64,000 bases of DNA from positions 573,830-637,829 of the forward strand of contig PJRA01000030.1 of NCBI GenBank assembly GCA_016987375.1. Direction: 5' to 3'. Source of the DNA: Brachionus koreanus. Its lineage: Eukaryota; Rotifera; Eurotatoria; Ploima; Brachionidae. The notes below the pieces were generated by a model. That model made no database searches. It saw only the letters and a list, made by a program, of their open reading frames with translations, and was not told the DNA's origin. This document shows positions 35,225 through 49,026 of the stretch, one piece after another. The position numbers were made by a program, and so were the translations under genes. Within the stretch, counting starts at the first letter, position 1; every line of letters starts with the position of its first letter.

Positions 35225-37062
35225 TTAATTTAGTCTTAATTCATGTCCACTTGTGCCCATTATTCTTTTAGGTTTGTCTAATAAAGATATAAAATAAATT
35301 AACAGTTATTTATTTAAACTAATTTTTGTGTAAAAAATAATTTCCATAACAATCAATTTAATGTGGCTTAATTTTTCATAATTTAAGTTTTAAAAAATTT
35401 TTTATTTTATTTTTATCTCATTAATTCTTTATTATTATTAATAATTTAAGCCATGTTAGTTATTTTTAAAGTAAAAATATTCAAAATTTCTATCACAAAC
35501 AGGGAAATCTACATGTTTTTTTTCCCTGCTTAAATGTTTTTTACACTTTCAATTGATTCATCTGAATTCTTTTGATAAGATTGGACAACATTTTAAATGC
35601 TTTAAAATTTAAAATTTTTCATTTAATCTCCATTAAAAGATTTTTTCAATTTGAAAAATTTTAATTTATCTGACCATATTCAACTTGTTGCTGGTCACTT
35701 ATTTTGAGAACTGATCACATACTGCAATAGACACAACGCCTTTACCAGGAATAGACCCAAAAGCTTATCTGAAATCTACTTTAATTGTTGAGTATTTATA
35801 TTAATTTCAGTGCAAAAATTGTTTAAAAAAATTAATAAATTGATCTAAATTTCATTTAATCTGTTCCTTAAATTTTTTCTTAAAAATTCAGCTCAATATT
35901 AAGAGTAACATGAGAGATATTGTTATCTTTTGATTGATAAAGATAAACATTTTTAAATGACCAAAATTTGTTAAAAGATAAAGTATGAACTTTATATTTG
36001 TTCAGCCTTTTTAATCAATTTTCAATAAAGAAAAAGAAAAATGTTAAATAGAATGAAAATCTAGAGAATTTTTACCTTTGAGAATTTTATATATTTAAAA
36101 AAAAAAAGAATATTTAATTTCAAGTTTAGGAAAGGAAAAATAATTACATCTTTCCCAACTAAGAATCTACTTATTTTGGTAAATAATTTAAAAATAATTC
36201 TTTTGCTTAAACTTTATTATATAATTTTTTAAAATTTAAAATCAATTAAAAGTTTAGTTAGAAAAAAAGGAACACCTGAACAAAATTTCTATTAATAATT
36301 TATCTCTTCTTTCTTTTATCATAAATTTGATTTGTTGATTTATTCCAAAAGGTTGATTGTCGATGAAATTAAATTTAATTTGGCAGTTGTTCAAACAATT
36401 ACGAAAACTAGATAAAAAATAAGCGATATCTAAACTAAAGATTTAAAATGCAAAGAACCAGATTAAATTTATCATTGACACTGTTGGAACAAGTCTTCAA
36501 GGAAAACGAAAAAAAATTCAAATGACATTATAAAAAAAAATTTTTTTTATAAAAAAATGAAAAAAGAGTAAAATAAAAATTGAAAAGCTATGTGTTCAAG
36601 GTGAATTTGGCAAACAACAATTTCATGATATATTCGGATGTCGAATTTTATTTTTAAATTTTTTTTTTTTAATTTGGTCAAAAAAAATTGAAAAACTTAT
36701 TTGAATCAAAACGATAGTAAGACACGTTTTGTTTTCATCACCAGTTACTTGTGTCATATCCAATTAGCTCGCACAAAATCTCTTTATATATCACAATTCA
36801 TTTATATCACAAAATTTGACTAATCGATTAACACAAGCGTGAAGACGTGTCCCACTCCCATCAAACATAACTAATAAAATAACCATGTGACAGCATAACA
36901 GCCATAGGTCTACAAATTAGTCGATATAAAAAAAAAACAAATCTTTCGAATAAAGAAAATCTTCCATTAAATAGAAATATAAATAATTTATAATAAACGA
37001 AAAAATGTAAACAAATATTTTTTTATAATTTTTTTAATGTCATAGACCACTAATAAGACGCC
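35225..37062. other. Intergenic, no gene seen
   Basis: About 1.8 kb, AT-rich, upstream of the transporter and downstream of the ankyrin gene. Nothing identifiable. Confidence 0.6.
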
Positions 37063-40000
37063 TCAATTCGTGATCTGATATCCGTATTTTACTAATATAT
37101 TACATACGTTAGTTTTCTCTTGGGTAAGTGCCAGATCGTAGGCTGTAACTGGCTGATCGTCGATTATGATCGATTGGTTTATATCGGCTTTATTTTTGCA
37201 TAAAATTTCGACCACTCGGTCATGTCCCAAGGTTGCCGCTATGTGCAAGCAGGACAGTCCACTCTAAAAAGAATAAATTTTTAATTAAAAAAACTTGTTT
37301 TAAATTTAGAATATTAAGTTAGGCGATAATTGAATTTTTTAAATTAGATTATTTTTTAACCGAAATTTATTTTTTAATGATGTAAAAATTAATTTTATGC
37401 TTTAAAATAAAAAATTAAAATTGATATCAAATTTAATACCATGATTTAATAATAAATATATAAATTATGTGTAATTACTTTTTTAATAGTATTATTTTTT
37501 TTTAATGTTTCAAAATAATTTCGATTTTCATAGATCCAATTGAGGACTAAAAAATTCAATTACATGATCAAGAACAATCGACAAACAAAAGATCACGAAA
37601 AATTTAATGTCTAAATTGTTTTTAAAATTGAATTTTATTAATTCTATATTTTTACATCACCAAAAAAAATTTAAACCATTTTATACGATAAAAAATAATT
37701 AACAATTTGATCAGTTAAATTATTTTTTCTAATTCCAAAAATTTTTCATTCAATTGTATTCCTATGTGTAAAAAAAAGATTAAAACTAGAAGCACCAAGC
37801 ATTTTTTCATGTTTTTTTAATTAAAAAATATTAAATATAAAAAAATTTTTAAAAAAGAAATTTTTAAAATCTACATAATTCAAAAAAGATATATTTATTT
37901 GAATAATACATTCAAAAGATACGAGGATTTAAAAAATTCTCAAACGAGTCAAATGACTCGTTTGGTGCTTCTAAAGTTAAAACATTAAGCAATATATTCC
38001 AAAAAATTATTATAATAGCATGATAGAAATAACTTTTCGAAAAGATTTACAAATTAATTCGAATACATTCCAAAATGAGCTTTTTCTTTAACACTAGAAG
38101 CACCAAACGAGTCATTTTGACTGGTTTGAAAAATTTTTAAATCCTCATATCTTTTGAATGGATTGTTCAAATAAATATATCTTTTTTGAATTATGTAGAT
38201 TTTANNNNNNNNNNNNTTACTTTATAAAATTATTTTAGTTTTTTTTTAAAATATCTATGAATTAAAAAAACCTGAAAAAATGCTTGGTGCTTCTATTGTT
38301 AAGTAAAATTTTTTAAATTGATTCATAAATAATTCTAGTAAATTTTTTAAAAATTATATAATTTTAAAAAAGGTGTTTTTGATTGTTATTTTTCTAATTG
38401 TTTTATCTGAATAAATAAAAAATTTTCAAGAATCTAAAGTTTATGGAATTTTTTGTTCTTTTTACGTCCAATTTTTTCAAGGTGATTATCAAAATTTTTA
38501 TTGAACATTTATTCTTGCTATTAAGCATTCCATTTTTCTCAATCTGATTATTATTAAAAATTTTTATTAAGGAAAGATCATTTAATTGAATTGCTAACTT
38601 CCTATGTTCAATAATTAAATTTATGCATTTCATTGTGATTTACTTTTTGTCAATTTGATAAATTTTTAACTTTATTTTCTCTTAAATTTTCTCTAAAACT
38701 ATTTTTAATAAAGATAAATTTAATTTCTTCAATTATTAATTTCGATAGAAAAAAAATCTGCAAAAGCATGGTCATATGATGGAAGATTACAAAAATTAAA
38801 AACTTGAATAAAAATCTTCCCATGAAGACCAAGAAATCAATTAGATTTAATTTTGCAACCAACAGATTGAACATTTTAATTTAAAAATGTATTTATATTT
38901 GTATTCATAACTCTTATTTCAAAAACTATAGATAATAAAGGCTTATTTATGTGTGCTTTGGCGTAAAATAAAAATAAAAGAAAAGAAAATTTGCATTCTC
39001 ATTTGATTAAAATTGAAAATAATATCTTTTAATAGAAACTTACGTCTTCAGAGGCGTTAACATCAGCTCCATGTTGAATCAAATATTCGACAATATCAGG
39101 ATGATTTTTGACACTAGCACAAAAAAGAGGAGTTCGTCCAGCTGTTTCGCCTTTTCCATCAATTCTATAATTGACATCAAGACCATTCTCAACTAAACAC
39201 TTGACGCAAGCAAATGATCCGGACTCGGTGGCAATTATGAGCGCATTTATCTTAGCATCGTATAGATTAAGCGCTTCCTGGTCGATAAGAGCTCCGTGTT
39301 CGAGTAGTTTTTTAAGCAATTTTAAATTATTATACTGGCAAACAACTAGCAGTGGTGACGAGCCACGCTCGTTTACCAAATTAACGTCAGCGCCGCTCTC
39401 AATCATTAGCTCGGCTATTTGAGTGTTATTCTTAATACAAGCGAGCAATAATGGCGATTGTCGATTTATGTTGAGTTCGCGGGCCCATTCGCCATGCGGA
39501 AACATATTTACATCAGCTTTGCTCTCAATCAAAAGCTCACATATTTCCAAGTGTCCTTCCTCGACAGCGGTGTACAAAGGCGTCGCGCCAGTCATAGTTT
39601 CCGCATTGACCAAAGCTCCGTTTTCAATTAAATATTTACAAATGTGATAATGACCCTTTTTGGCTGCGCCATATAGTGGCGTTTGGCCAGCAAGAATGTG
39701 CTCAACGGCCAAGTCGCCACTCGGACTCATATTAACGTCAGCCCCATTGGAAACTAATAGTTTGACCAAGGTTTCATTACCACCCTCGGCACACAATAAC
39801 AATGGACTAACTCCATATCTATTTTTTACATTTACTTTACTTCCTTTCTCAATTAAATATTGAACAACGTCGTTTTGTTCTTTTAAAGTGGCCATAAAAA
39901 GCGCAGTCTGTCCAGTTATATTTAGCTCATCGGCCTCTTTGCCAGACGGCGAATAGTCTAAATCAGCGCCATGCTCAACGAAACACTTGATCACATCCAA

Positions 40001-41284
40001 ATCGCCTATTTCGCTAGCAAGCAAAAAGGGAGTTGATCCAAGACTGGTCACAGCGTTCGGATTAGCTCCATGGCCGAGTAATAGTTTAACTACTTGATAT
40101 TGGCGAGATTTGATGGCAGCATAAAGTGGTGTCCAGCCGGATATGCTTCTTTCTTCGGCCTCAGGACCTGACGGCGCAATTTCCGGGTCAGCTCCTCTGT
40201 CCAACAGTAGTTCGACTATTTTGTCCAAACCACGCTGGCACGGTATCCAAAGCACTGAGACTCCATAGTGGTTTGTAGCATTTGGGTTGGCACCGCGGTC
40301 CAGTAAGTATTTTACTATTTCCAAATGTCCTTCTTTGGCTGCACAAAACAAAGGAGTTTGCCCACTTAAGTTCATGCTTAATGCTGTTTTTCCCGATGGT
40401 GCCAGTTCTACGTCGGCATTGCCTTCACACAAATTTTTAACGCAATCGAAAAATCCCTGCTCGCTGGCCAGCATTAGAGCCGAAATGCCGCTTTGATTTT
40501 GATGATTTGGATTGGCTCCGTGTTCAAGAAGAAGCTTGACCGCTTCGGGGTTGTTGTATTTAGTAGCGCCGATAAGTGGCGTCGAGCCGGCGATTTTGGC
40601 CTCTTCGGCCGTGCGACCTTTGGGTGCTGCGTCTACATGAGCGCCACGTTTTAGCAGTTTTTTCATTACATCCGTCCATCCAACTTCGGCCACCATAAGA
40701 AGTGGGGTGATGCCGCTCTCGGACGCTTTGTTAACATCTACTTCGGCCAAGTCGGCCAAAAATTCGGTCAGCTCTTTGTGCTTTCGACCCGCAGCGATGC
40801 TAAGCGCGGTTAAACCATCAGCATCTGCCATGCCCGCGTTCAACAATTCTTTTTTGTTCATGCGTATTGACGGACTTTGGGACGCCGACTGACGATTTAA
40901 CTCGTCCAATGAAGTTAAAATTTGCTTTAAATTGTCGAGCTCGCCGTTCCCTACCGACTTGAAAAATTCGGTCAACAAAACAAGATTTTTTTGCTCGATT
41001 TGTGACTGGGTCTGAGCGCTAACCGGCTGATTGGGACTGGCGTACGCATTAGCAGTATTGGTTAGAGAATTTTGACGCGGGGCTAACGGCTGCTGGGATA
41101 TTTGCGGTGTTTGGGATATAGTTCCCGATATGTTGTTGGCATTCGATGTAGTTGCTTTGGATTTGTTCGATTTTCCGTTTAGATTGGACGCGTTTTGCGC
41201 TTGAAAGGACGATTGCGGTGATTGTTTCGAGTATTTACGCATTTCGTCCTTGTCCTCGGCATTTTTGCTACTTGCACAACCCAT
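37063..41284 (-). CDS. 18-ankyrin-repeat protein with predicted N-myristoylation, 2 exons
   Basis: Exons 41284-39044 and 37263-37063 join at phase 0 to 813 residues. The N-terminus MGCASSKN is a strong myristoylation (Gly2) and palmitoylation (Cys3) signal, so the protein probably sits on membranes. Residues about 10-100 are disordered, rich in Ser, Gln and Asn. From about 150 to the end I count 18 ankyrin repeats with G-x-TPL-xx-A ... LL-xx-GA-x-xN cores. Every second repeat ends with an extra segment like APSGKTALSMNLSGQ or SPSGKEADELNITGQ, so the array is built of about six two-repeat units of some 75 residues. The exons are visibly richer in G and C than neighbouring genes. The 1780-nt intron carries two MITEs. 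Ankyrin repeats bind proteins; the partner is unknown and no orthologue is recognised. Confidence 0.85.
37780..37980. mobile_element. piggyBac-like MITE, copy A
   Basis: Bounded by TTAA at 37780-37783 and 37977-37980. The inner termini are inverted: ACTAGAAGCACCAA on the left and TTGGTGCTTCTA on the right, about 200 bp in total with no coding. TTAA target duplications and CACTAGAA-type ends are typical of piggyBac-derived miniature elements. The end facing 37980 has a self-complementary GAGTCAAATGACTC next to the repeat. It lies in the intron of the ankyrin gene. Confidence 0.7.
38088..38302. mobile_element. piggyBac-like MITE, copy B (opposite orientation, contains gap)
   Basis: Bounded by TTAA at 38088-38091 and 38299-38302; begins TTAACACTAGAAGCACCAA and ends TTGGTGCTTCTATTGTTAA. 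Its interior is the reverse complement of copy A (matching stretches include AATCCTCATATCTTTTGAAT versus the start of A's right half), so the two lie head to head about 107 bp apart. A 12-N gap at 38205-38216 sits inside it, probably because the inverted pair hindered assembly. Confidence 0.7.
38205..38216. other. Assembly gap (12 N)
   Basis: Run of N inside MITE copy B. Confidence 1.
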
Positions 41285-44200
41285 TTCTATATACGTAATT
41301 TATTGATTGCTCATACAATTTTGGATTAGTTTAAAAATTAAATCAAATTTTTGGTTTATTTTTGATTGAAAACTGTTTTTAGCAAAAAATAAAATTCATT
41401 TTTTTTTTTCGTTAATATTATTATTTTTGTTTATAAATTTTAAATTTTTTCTATTTTTTTTTTTTTTCAGTATATAAATTTGAGCTTTTTTGATATCGAT
41501 TTTTTGCTCGTCGGATTGCTTATGTGTGTTTTTTCTTGATATTTCAAATGTTGCGTTAGTTTGGTTCAGTTTGATGAAAATTATAGTTTCATGATAGCTA
41601 CAAGCTCGCTGTTATTTCTAATTCTAAAATAAAAATAAAATAAATTATCTCTAATGCACCTTGGGGGAAAGAAATTCGACTCAATCGAGTTCGGTTTCCG
41701 CTCCTTATCTCTTCAGGAAAGGTTCATTAATTAAATATTGACATTTTTTCTTAAATTCTCAATCGTTTTAATCTGAAAGTATTAATTAATAAGGCGCCTG
41801 ATTTTATTTGGCCCATTAGATGTTATCGGAAATGTTATTTTTATTTGTTCCTGACTGATTGTTTTTTTCTTTCCAAACTTGATTTCATACCCAATTTACG
41901 TTTCCGTAAGCAGAGAATTAATCATCTGCATCATCTTATTAAAAGCTATTGATAAAAAATTGCGTCTTTATTTGGAAAATAATTATTTAAAAATTTTCTA
42001 TACTTTTTTTATTCTATTATTTAAAATTTTTGAGGAAAAAATTCATTTATAAAAATATTTTTATTAATTGATCGCTCAATTATCATAAAAAAATTAACAT
42101 TTAGAGATTTTTTTATAAATTTTTCACTCTACAATGAGTACTAAATGATCAGAGAAAAAGTAGCTGTTTTAGTCCTATTTACTTTGTATAAATACTACTA
42201 ATGGTAATAATTTAGCATTGATTTTTAACCTACACAATTTGCTATGAATTTTTTATCCACTTTAATAAAGATTTTAATTAACTAGAAATTATTTTAGCCT
42301 ATTGAAATAATAAAAAATATTAAAAAATAAAATAGAATTTAAAATTATGTTGACTATAGACTTTTAAGTTAATTATTAGGATGCACTCTACTCAAGAATA
42401 ATGAATCCGCAAAAAAACTGAGGGCACATGCTCTAATTTTTACTTATAAGTCTTTGTTAGACTGGATTTAAAGATAATGCGCCTGACTGGCAGCTAGATT
42501 GTCATCAATGTTAAACAAAAAATCAGCAAATTATTGATGCTGATGAATTTGTAAAATTCTAATTGCCAATTTCTATTTAAATAAATATTCTAGCTTTTTC
42601 TCTTGCTCATTTTGTTATTAATAAAAATTATAATAATTAATTAAGTCAATTTTTTAAAGCTATTTAGCTAAGAATTAGGATGCAACTTAATTAAAAATAT
42701 TCACTTAATTTATCGCATTAAAAATAACTAATTTTTGTCTCATGGTCCAAACTTTTGCTTCAACCAAGCCAAGTGATCACAATGTGTTGACTATGCTATT
42801 TTTTTTGTCACTCTAGTATTCAAAGGTATAATAATAATTTATTTACGAATGATGAACATAATTTTTTCATATATCGAAAAAAAAAATTTCAACTATTTGT
42901 TGAAATTTTGTTAGCTTTCCGAATCTAGTTCATATTTTTTCGATTGAAATCTCTTTATTTCAAAATATTGTTGATTCGAAACGAGTCTAGTTTCTTAGTT
43001 GTGTTGCTTTTACTTGTTGAAATTTAATAACATAAATTAAACTTTTTTTTTTCATTATTCGTGTAGGTTTGAGCCAATTGCGGTATGCTAACTTATACTA
43101 CGTCATGAGATTTTTTATATTTTAACTAAATGAATAATCTAATTTTTCTCTTGATACTCATTGACAAACAAAAATAAACTTAATCAAATATTAAAAACTC
43201 ATTTAAAAGATCAATAAAATTTAATATTTTTGGTCTTTGAATATGGTTAAACAATTATTAATCTTAATTTGAATCATTCTAGAATCACTAAATTATGATG
43301 ATAATATATTTTAAATAAAAATAAATAATGTTCTACAAAGGCTTATTGTTTTATACTATCAAGTTCCAATATTTGATTTCTTGCTATATACAAAGCTTTT
43401 TATAAATATACGAAAATTAAAAAAAATTTCGACTGAGTCATTACTATTAGTAGAATTTTTTAACAAGTATTCATTTGAAATCAAAATTCTAGAAAAAATA
43501 ATAAATGTCTTGGTCTATGGTTTATTTCTATCATTTTGGCTTAGAAGATAGATTGTTTTTTTTTGGAATAAATAATTTATAACTCAAGAACTGGTAAAAT
43601 AAGTCTTTATGATATGAAAATTATTTCTTATTTTTTTTTCGATAAAAGAAAACAAAAGAATAAAATGATCCAAATATCATTTTATTTTGAAAATTTATAT
43701 TAAAGAAAATAATAATGAAAAAATACTTGATTGGAAATTGTTTGAAGAGAAATTAAGTTTTCATAATTATTTTAGATTTAGACATTCTCAAATGATAATA
43801 TTGATATTAAAATAAAAGAGATAATTGATAGATATTCTTTAAGCCACCTATAATTTCCCACGTGATTCAAAGTTTATAATTTTTTATTGTTTTAAATGAA
43901 TTACCCTTGATTCTTATATTTTTCTATATGTTCATTTAAAATATTGTCATTATTCTATGCACTAGGCTAACAAAATAATGAATTAAAATAAAAAAATTTG
44001 TGTTAAAAGAACAAATTATCTACTTTGAGATATGATTATCCTGAAAATCTATTCCGAAAGATTAATGCTCTTAGCTTCTTAAAATTAGACTGAAGATTTC
44101 TGTTCAGGCAGACAAGGCTTGCAAAATTATTACAAGTCTAGACCTATAGTTATGGATAGCTTATGGGTCCATTAATATTTCAAAACAAAACTAGAATAAA

Positions 44201-47200
44201 CTTATTTAACTTAGAAAGAAGCATTTGAAATTTTAATTTAATTTTGATAGAAAAAAAAAACTAGAATACAAATGAGAGAGAGATTATTTTTTTCTTGACA
44301 TAATATTTCAATGTTAATTATATAGAAAGAAAAGGTGAATTTTGAAATTTTGCTAAATTGTCAATTAGCTATTAAAATAAATCCTTTAGTAAAATTGATT
44401 TTCTTAAATAAATGAAAAATTTTAAGGAAAAAAAATAATTAAGCGAAAATTATCGATCTACGACATTGACACGAAAAGCAATAATGTATTTTAAAATGAT
44501 TTATGTTCACCTGATACCAGTCTTTAGATGTCTTTCTAAATCGTCCATGTGACGCACTAAATTCTTTCTGTTCAACATTATAATATGGCTCTTAAATATT
44601 AAAGGCCAAAGACGTGTCAAATAAAAATATTTTCAATAAAAAAGGAAACCTAGAAAATTGCTTTAATATAAACCATACATGCTTAAAAATTAACACAGGA
44701 AATAATTGATTACATACTCGAGAATTTATTTTAATTATTGCCAAAAAAATAAATAAATAAATCTATTGATTGCAAATATTTTTTTAATTATTATGAAAAA
44801 AAAACTTAAAAATCTCGAGGTTGATAATCAGTAAGAACTTGCAAAAATCTAAAAATCAGAATCATAATTAAAACTTAAAACAATTCAAATAATTCAATAT
44901 ATTTTAAGCTCTTTAGCCGGGATTTTTTTATCATATTTCTAATGAAATAAAACAACATTTTTGCACACAATTAGTTTAATTTTCATCTATTTTTTAAAAT
45001 ACTTGAAAAATGTGAATTAACCAATTTTAATACGTGAATTTATACTTTTTGGAACGATTACTATGGATAACAAGAATCAAAGCCTTTTTTGTTTTAACCA
45101 TTTATTCAAGCTTCTAAAAATTTAATTTATTCTCAAATGTTTATTAGTAAAAGATTTAATAATGTCTACCTAAGATATTATGCTAGGGTATAAGCATCTA
45201 CAAAGCTCATAAATATGCTAATTCTTGAATGATAATTTTGTTCGAAAAAGCTGGGTAGATGAATAACTAGTAATATTAGTAATAGAATTTAATTTTCTAA
45301 TAGATTTTAAAAGCTTTTTTCCGACAAAATCATGCAATTATTGAAGGAAATTGGAAAAGCGAAGTCAAAATTGGAAACTGTAAATTGCTCGTCTAAACGG
45401 GAATCAAAACTCAAAAGTAAAATAAATCGCCCATTTGCATAAGCTTCAGCTTTAATCCATTAAGTAAATAAGATTTATTTATTTATTTCAAAAATATTTG
45501 CTTGCTAGTACCAATAATAAAAGTATTTGCACTGAAATATCAATTTTTTTTTAACGAAGCCAAAGAATGCTTGTTAATTTTTGAAAATTAATTTCTGCAT
45601 TAGAGATTTATGAACTTTTGATTGACTTTTCTGTCTAAAGTGGCCGATATTCGCTTTTTCTTTTTCTACACTCATTTGTATCCTAGTGTTTTTTTAATGA
45701 ATTCGTTAGACGTTTATTTTTGGAACTAAAACGAATTTCTTAATGAAAGATTGTTTATTAAAAAGCTTGTGTTTGCTCAAGTTTAATTAATAAATAACCG
45801 GATAAAATATTAAATTTTTATTAACTGATTAATGCACAAAATTCTCATAATAAATTTTATTTTCTTTAAAAATATAAATTTTTTAAAATGTAAAAATTTA
45901 AATTAAGATTGAAAATATCTTTAAACAATAATTGAAAATTCGATATTCATCTTACTTAAATATCATAATAGATTTTTGTTCATTTCATTGGCAACAATTT
46001 CACCATTTTCTAGTATATTTCAAACAAAAAAAAAATTTTTATTTTTAAAAAAATTAAAAAAACTGTTAGAATTTGCTTTTATCGTTATAATATTTCAGTT
46101 TCCTTAAAAACCAGTTGAAAATATTCTATTAAAAGTAGATTGGATTTTTTGCTAAAAATCTAGTTTTTTTAGATACGAGTCAAAAAAAATGAAATATCGA
46201 AATTAAAATTTATGATTCAACAATTAGCTTATTGACACGATAATAAGAGTTTGGTTGCCTTAACGACACAAAAAAAGAGTAAATAGAATCAGACTATTCT
46301 AGACAATTAAGAAAATTAAATAAATAAAAAAAATCCAAATTTATAAAAATAACAAAATAGCATCTAATGCAAGAAGTAACTTCTTTTCTTCGCTTATTTA
46401 CAAATATTTCAAGTACTAAAAAAATGCAGCAAATTTGGCTTTTGCTTTAACTAGTATATCTATATTTTACTCTAAAGCCTATGAAAATAATAATTTTTTA
46501 ACAAAAAATTACCAAAAAGAAGTAACGCTTGATGCTAAAATATAATTCTATTCTTTTTAATGATCTTATCTAGTTTTCAAGAAAAATTTATTAAGATATA
46601 TTTCTTGGAGTAAAGTAATAAAATTTCGACTCGATATCAATGATTAAAATCTTTATATTAAATGTACGATAATTTTGGTGATTATCATTTTAAGCTTTCA
46701 CTCTAAAAAAAAAAGCTATGACAACACTAAAAAAAGCTAATTAAGCTAAAATACATTTAAATGTTTTAAAACAATTTTTTCTAAAAAATCAAATATTCAT
46801 GCTTTTACAATTTACCTTTGATAAACTAAAATACTGTATCCAATTACTCGAACACAGTAAGATATCATGTAACTTATTTGTAAAAAAACTCAATTTTAAA
46901 AAAGTAAAATTTAATTCCACAGAATAACTTGGATTTTTCTAATAATATTAAATTTCTATTTACTGCTTTATCAACTTAATCATCTAAAACATAGGATTTT
47001 TTAATTTATATTCTATAGAAGAGCAATCGAAAAAATGAGGACAAAATACTTTGAATTTTTTTACAATACATATACTCATTGCTTGCAAAGAGAATGATTG
47101 TTTCAAGCAAAAATATTTCTAAATGATTGATGCTTTTAGTTAGTTAAAAAATTTTCAAAATAACATATTGAATTATTAGTAAAGTTTTTTAACATAGGAC

Positions 47201-49026
47201 TGATAAAACAAGCTTTAGTTGAATATAAATGGAGCATTTAAAAAAATTTAATAGCTTTTTTCTAAAATTAAATAAAAAATTCAGCGTTCATTCAATAACG
47301 ATTTTTTATAACTTATTGTAAATCTTAAGCAAAATTACTTATGTAACCGAATAGTTGCACAAAATTTCAATCTTATGCCTGGAAATTTGTTTAAAACAGA
47401 ACTTTATGCTTTTAAAAATAAATAACTTTTAAATAAACTTTATTTTTAATTTATTCAGACTGTTTTGAGCTCCTAGAATGTTTTTGTTTTATTGATATTT
47501 TTATACTGCTAGTTGCATAATATTGAGACCTTTAAGGATTTTAATAGACTTGAACACAAAATCCAGGCAATTGATAAACATTTGAGGCAAATTGTCATAA
47601 ATTTTTGATGATAATAATAAACAAATCGAAATTATTCAAAGCTTACTTTGTTTTTTTTTTAAGATGTTGTTAAACAAAACTGATTTGGTTAAAGAAAATC
47701 ATTCAAAACTATGATCCTTTATTTTCCGAGCTATTTTTTTTATCAAACCAAATGAAAGATAGAAAAAGCTTTTAAAATTTAATGTGTCATTGAATTCTAA
47801 ATTAAATAAAATGCGATGAATTTTTCAATTAGCAACAGCATTTGAAACTTAAAGATAAATCCTTGTAGCATCTTAATTTGGAGATTTGAATTTGGGTTAG
47901 TAAGCGAAAATTGAGTAGAATGCAAAAATGGCGAAAAAAAAAGTGACCTTAATACGATAATTAATGCTCCAAATAGATTTATAAATTTCTACAAAATAAC
48001 AATCAAATTACCTTGAGGATTTTTTTTTGACATAGTTTTTTGTTGATAGAAATTCGATGCATCAAACAAAGATTAAGTTTTCGGCAAGAAATAATGTAAA
48101 AAATACTCTAAAGCATTTTGTAATTTGATTAAGGAAGTTTACAAACAGTGAGAAAAAAATTTGGAAATATAATTGATATGGTTGATTTAGACTTGCTTTT
48201 ATTTCTGGATATTGAGTCGTTTTTTTTTTAGACCGTTTCATTCAACGCATCATTTAAAGGCTTTGAGTTTCATCACAATAAAATCTTCAAGACCTCAAGA
48301 ATTGTAAATTTGATCAATTTGTCTAACACACTTTTCTTAAAAAAATCCAATCTGCTTCAATTTAAAAAAAAATTTAAAAATCAATAAACAATTGTGCATC
48401 AAATCGAGCAAAATTCTTAAACAATGAGGTCATAAATAGTGTCTTAGCCTAGTTTTTGATTTTCAGCTCTTTTTAATATTGTTTAGTGTAAATTCTATGC
48501 ATTAATTTAATTGATCCATAACTCTAAATCATCATTTTTAAAACATCTAAATATTGAAAAATAATTAATTAAAAAATTAACTGCGCCAAAAAACATTTGA
48601 AATTTTAGTAAAAATTTTTTTTTTCTAATTAAAGAGTAAAATATCACATAGGATTTATTTCTGTAGTATTATTTAAAAACAAAATATTTTGTTGCAAAAA
48701 ATTTCTTCAAATAACCCTTCATAAATAAATATGAACTGATTAAATTTGTTCCAAATGGTCCTCATTAAAATTTTGTATTTAATTCAACTAAATTGCAAAG
48801 GACTGTAATTTAAAAAAATCTATGTTTTTTCAAAATATACCGTTTGATTAGATTATTGTTTTTTAGATAAAATTTAAATGCGTTTGTTAACATATATATA
48901 TTTTTAGGCGCATTTGTTCATGAAGACATAATTTTTATTATTATAATTTAAGAAAAAAAGATTGAAATTTCAAATCAACAATCAAATTTTTTCATTATTA
49001 TTTCAAAAATACGAAAAAGTAAAAGA
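41285..49026. other. 7.7-kb gene-poor stretch
   Basis: No convincing frame, tRNA or transposon was found on either strand. Composition is uniformly AT-rich. A modest stem-loop (about 41678-41705, GAAATTCGACTC facing GAGTTCGGTTTC with G-T pairs) is the only structured piece noticed. It contains the upstream regions of the ankyrin gene (minus) and FBXL6 (plus), so distal regulatory DNA or unannotated noncoding RNA is possible but not visible. Confidence 0.5.

Noticed and set aside
38403..38874. Two minus-strand frames of 74-76 codons
   Set aside because: Inside the ankyrin gene intron, no splice or family evidence, composition like the AT-rich background.
39171..40892. Several plus-strand frames of 60-83 codons
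   Set aside because: Antisense shadows of the ankyrin repeat exon, created by its repetitive GC-richer codons.
41678..41705. Stem-loop GAAATTCGACTC / GAGTTCGGTTTC
   Set aside because: Depends on several G-T pairs and one mismatch; not similar to a known RNA such as tRNA or the histone stem-loop.
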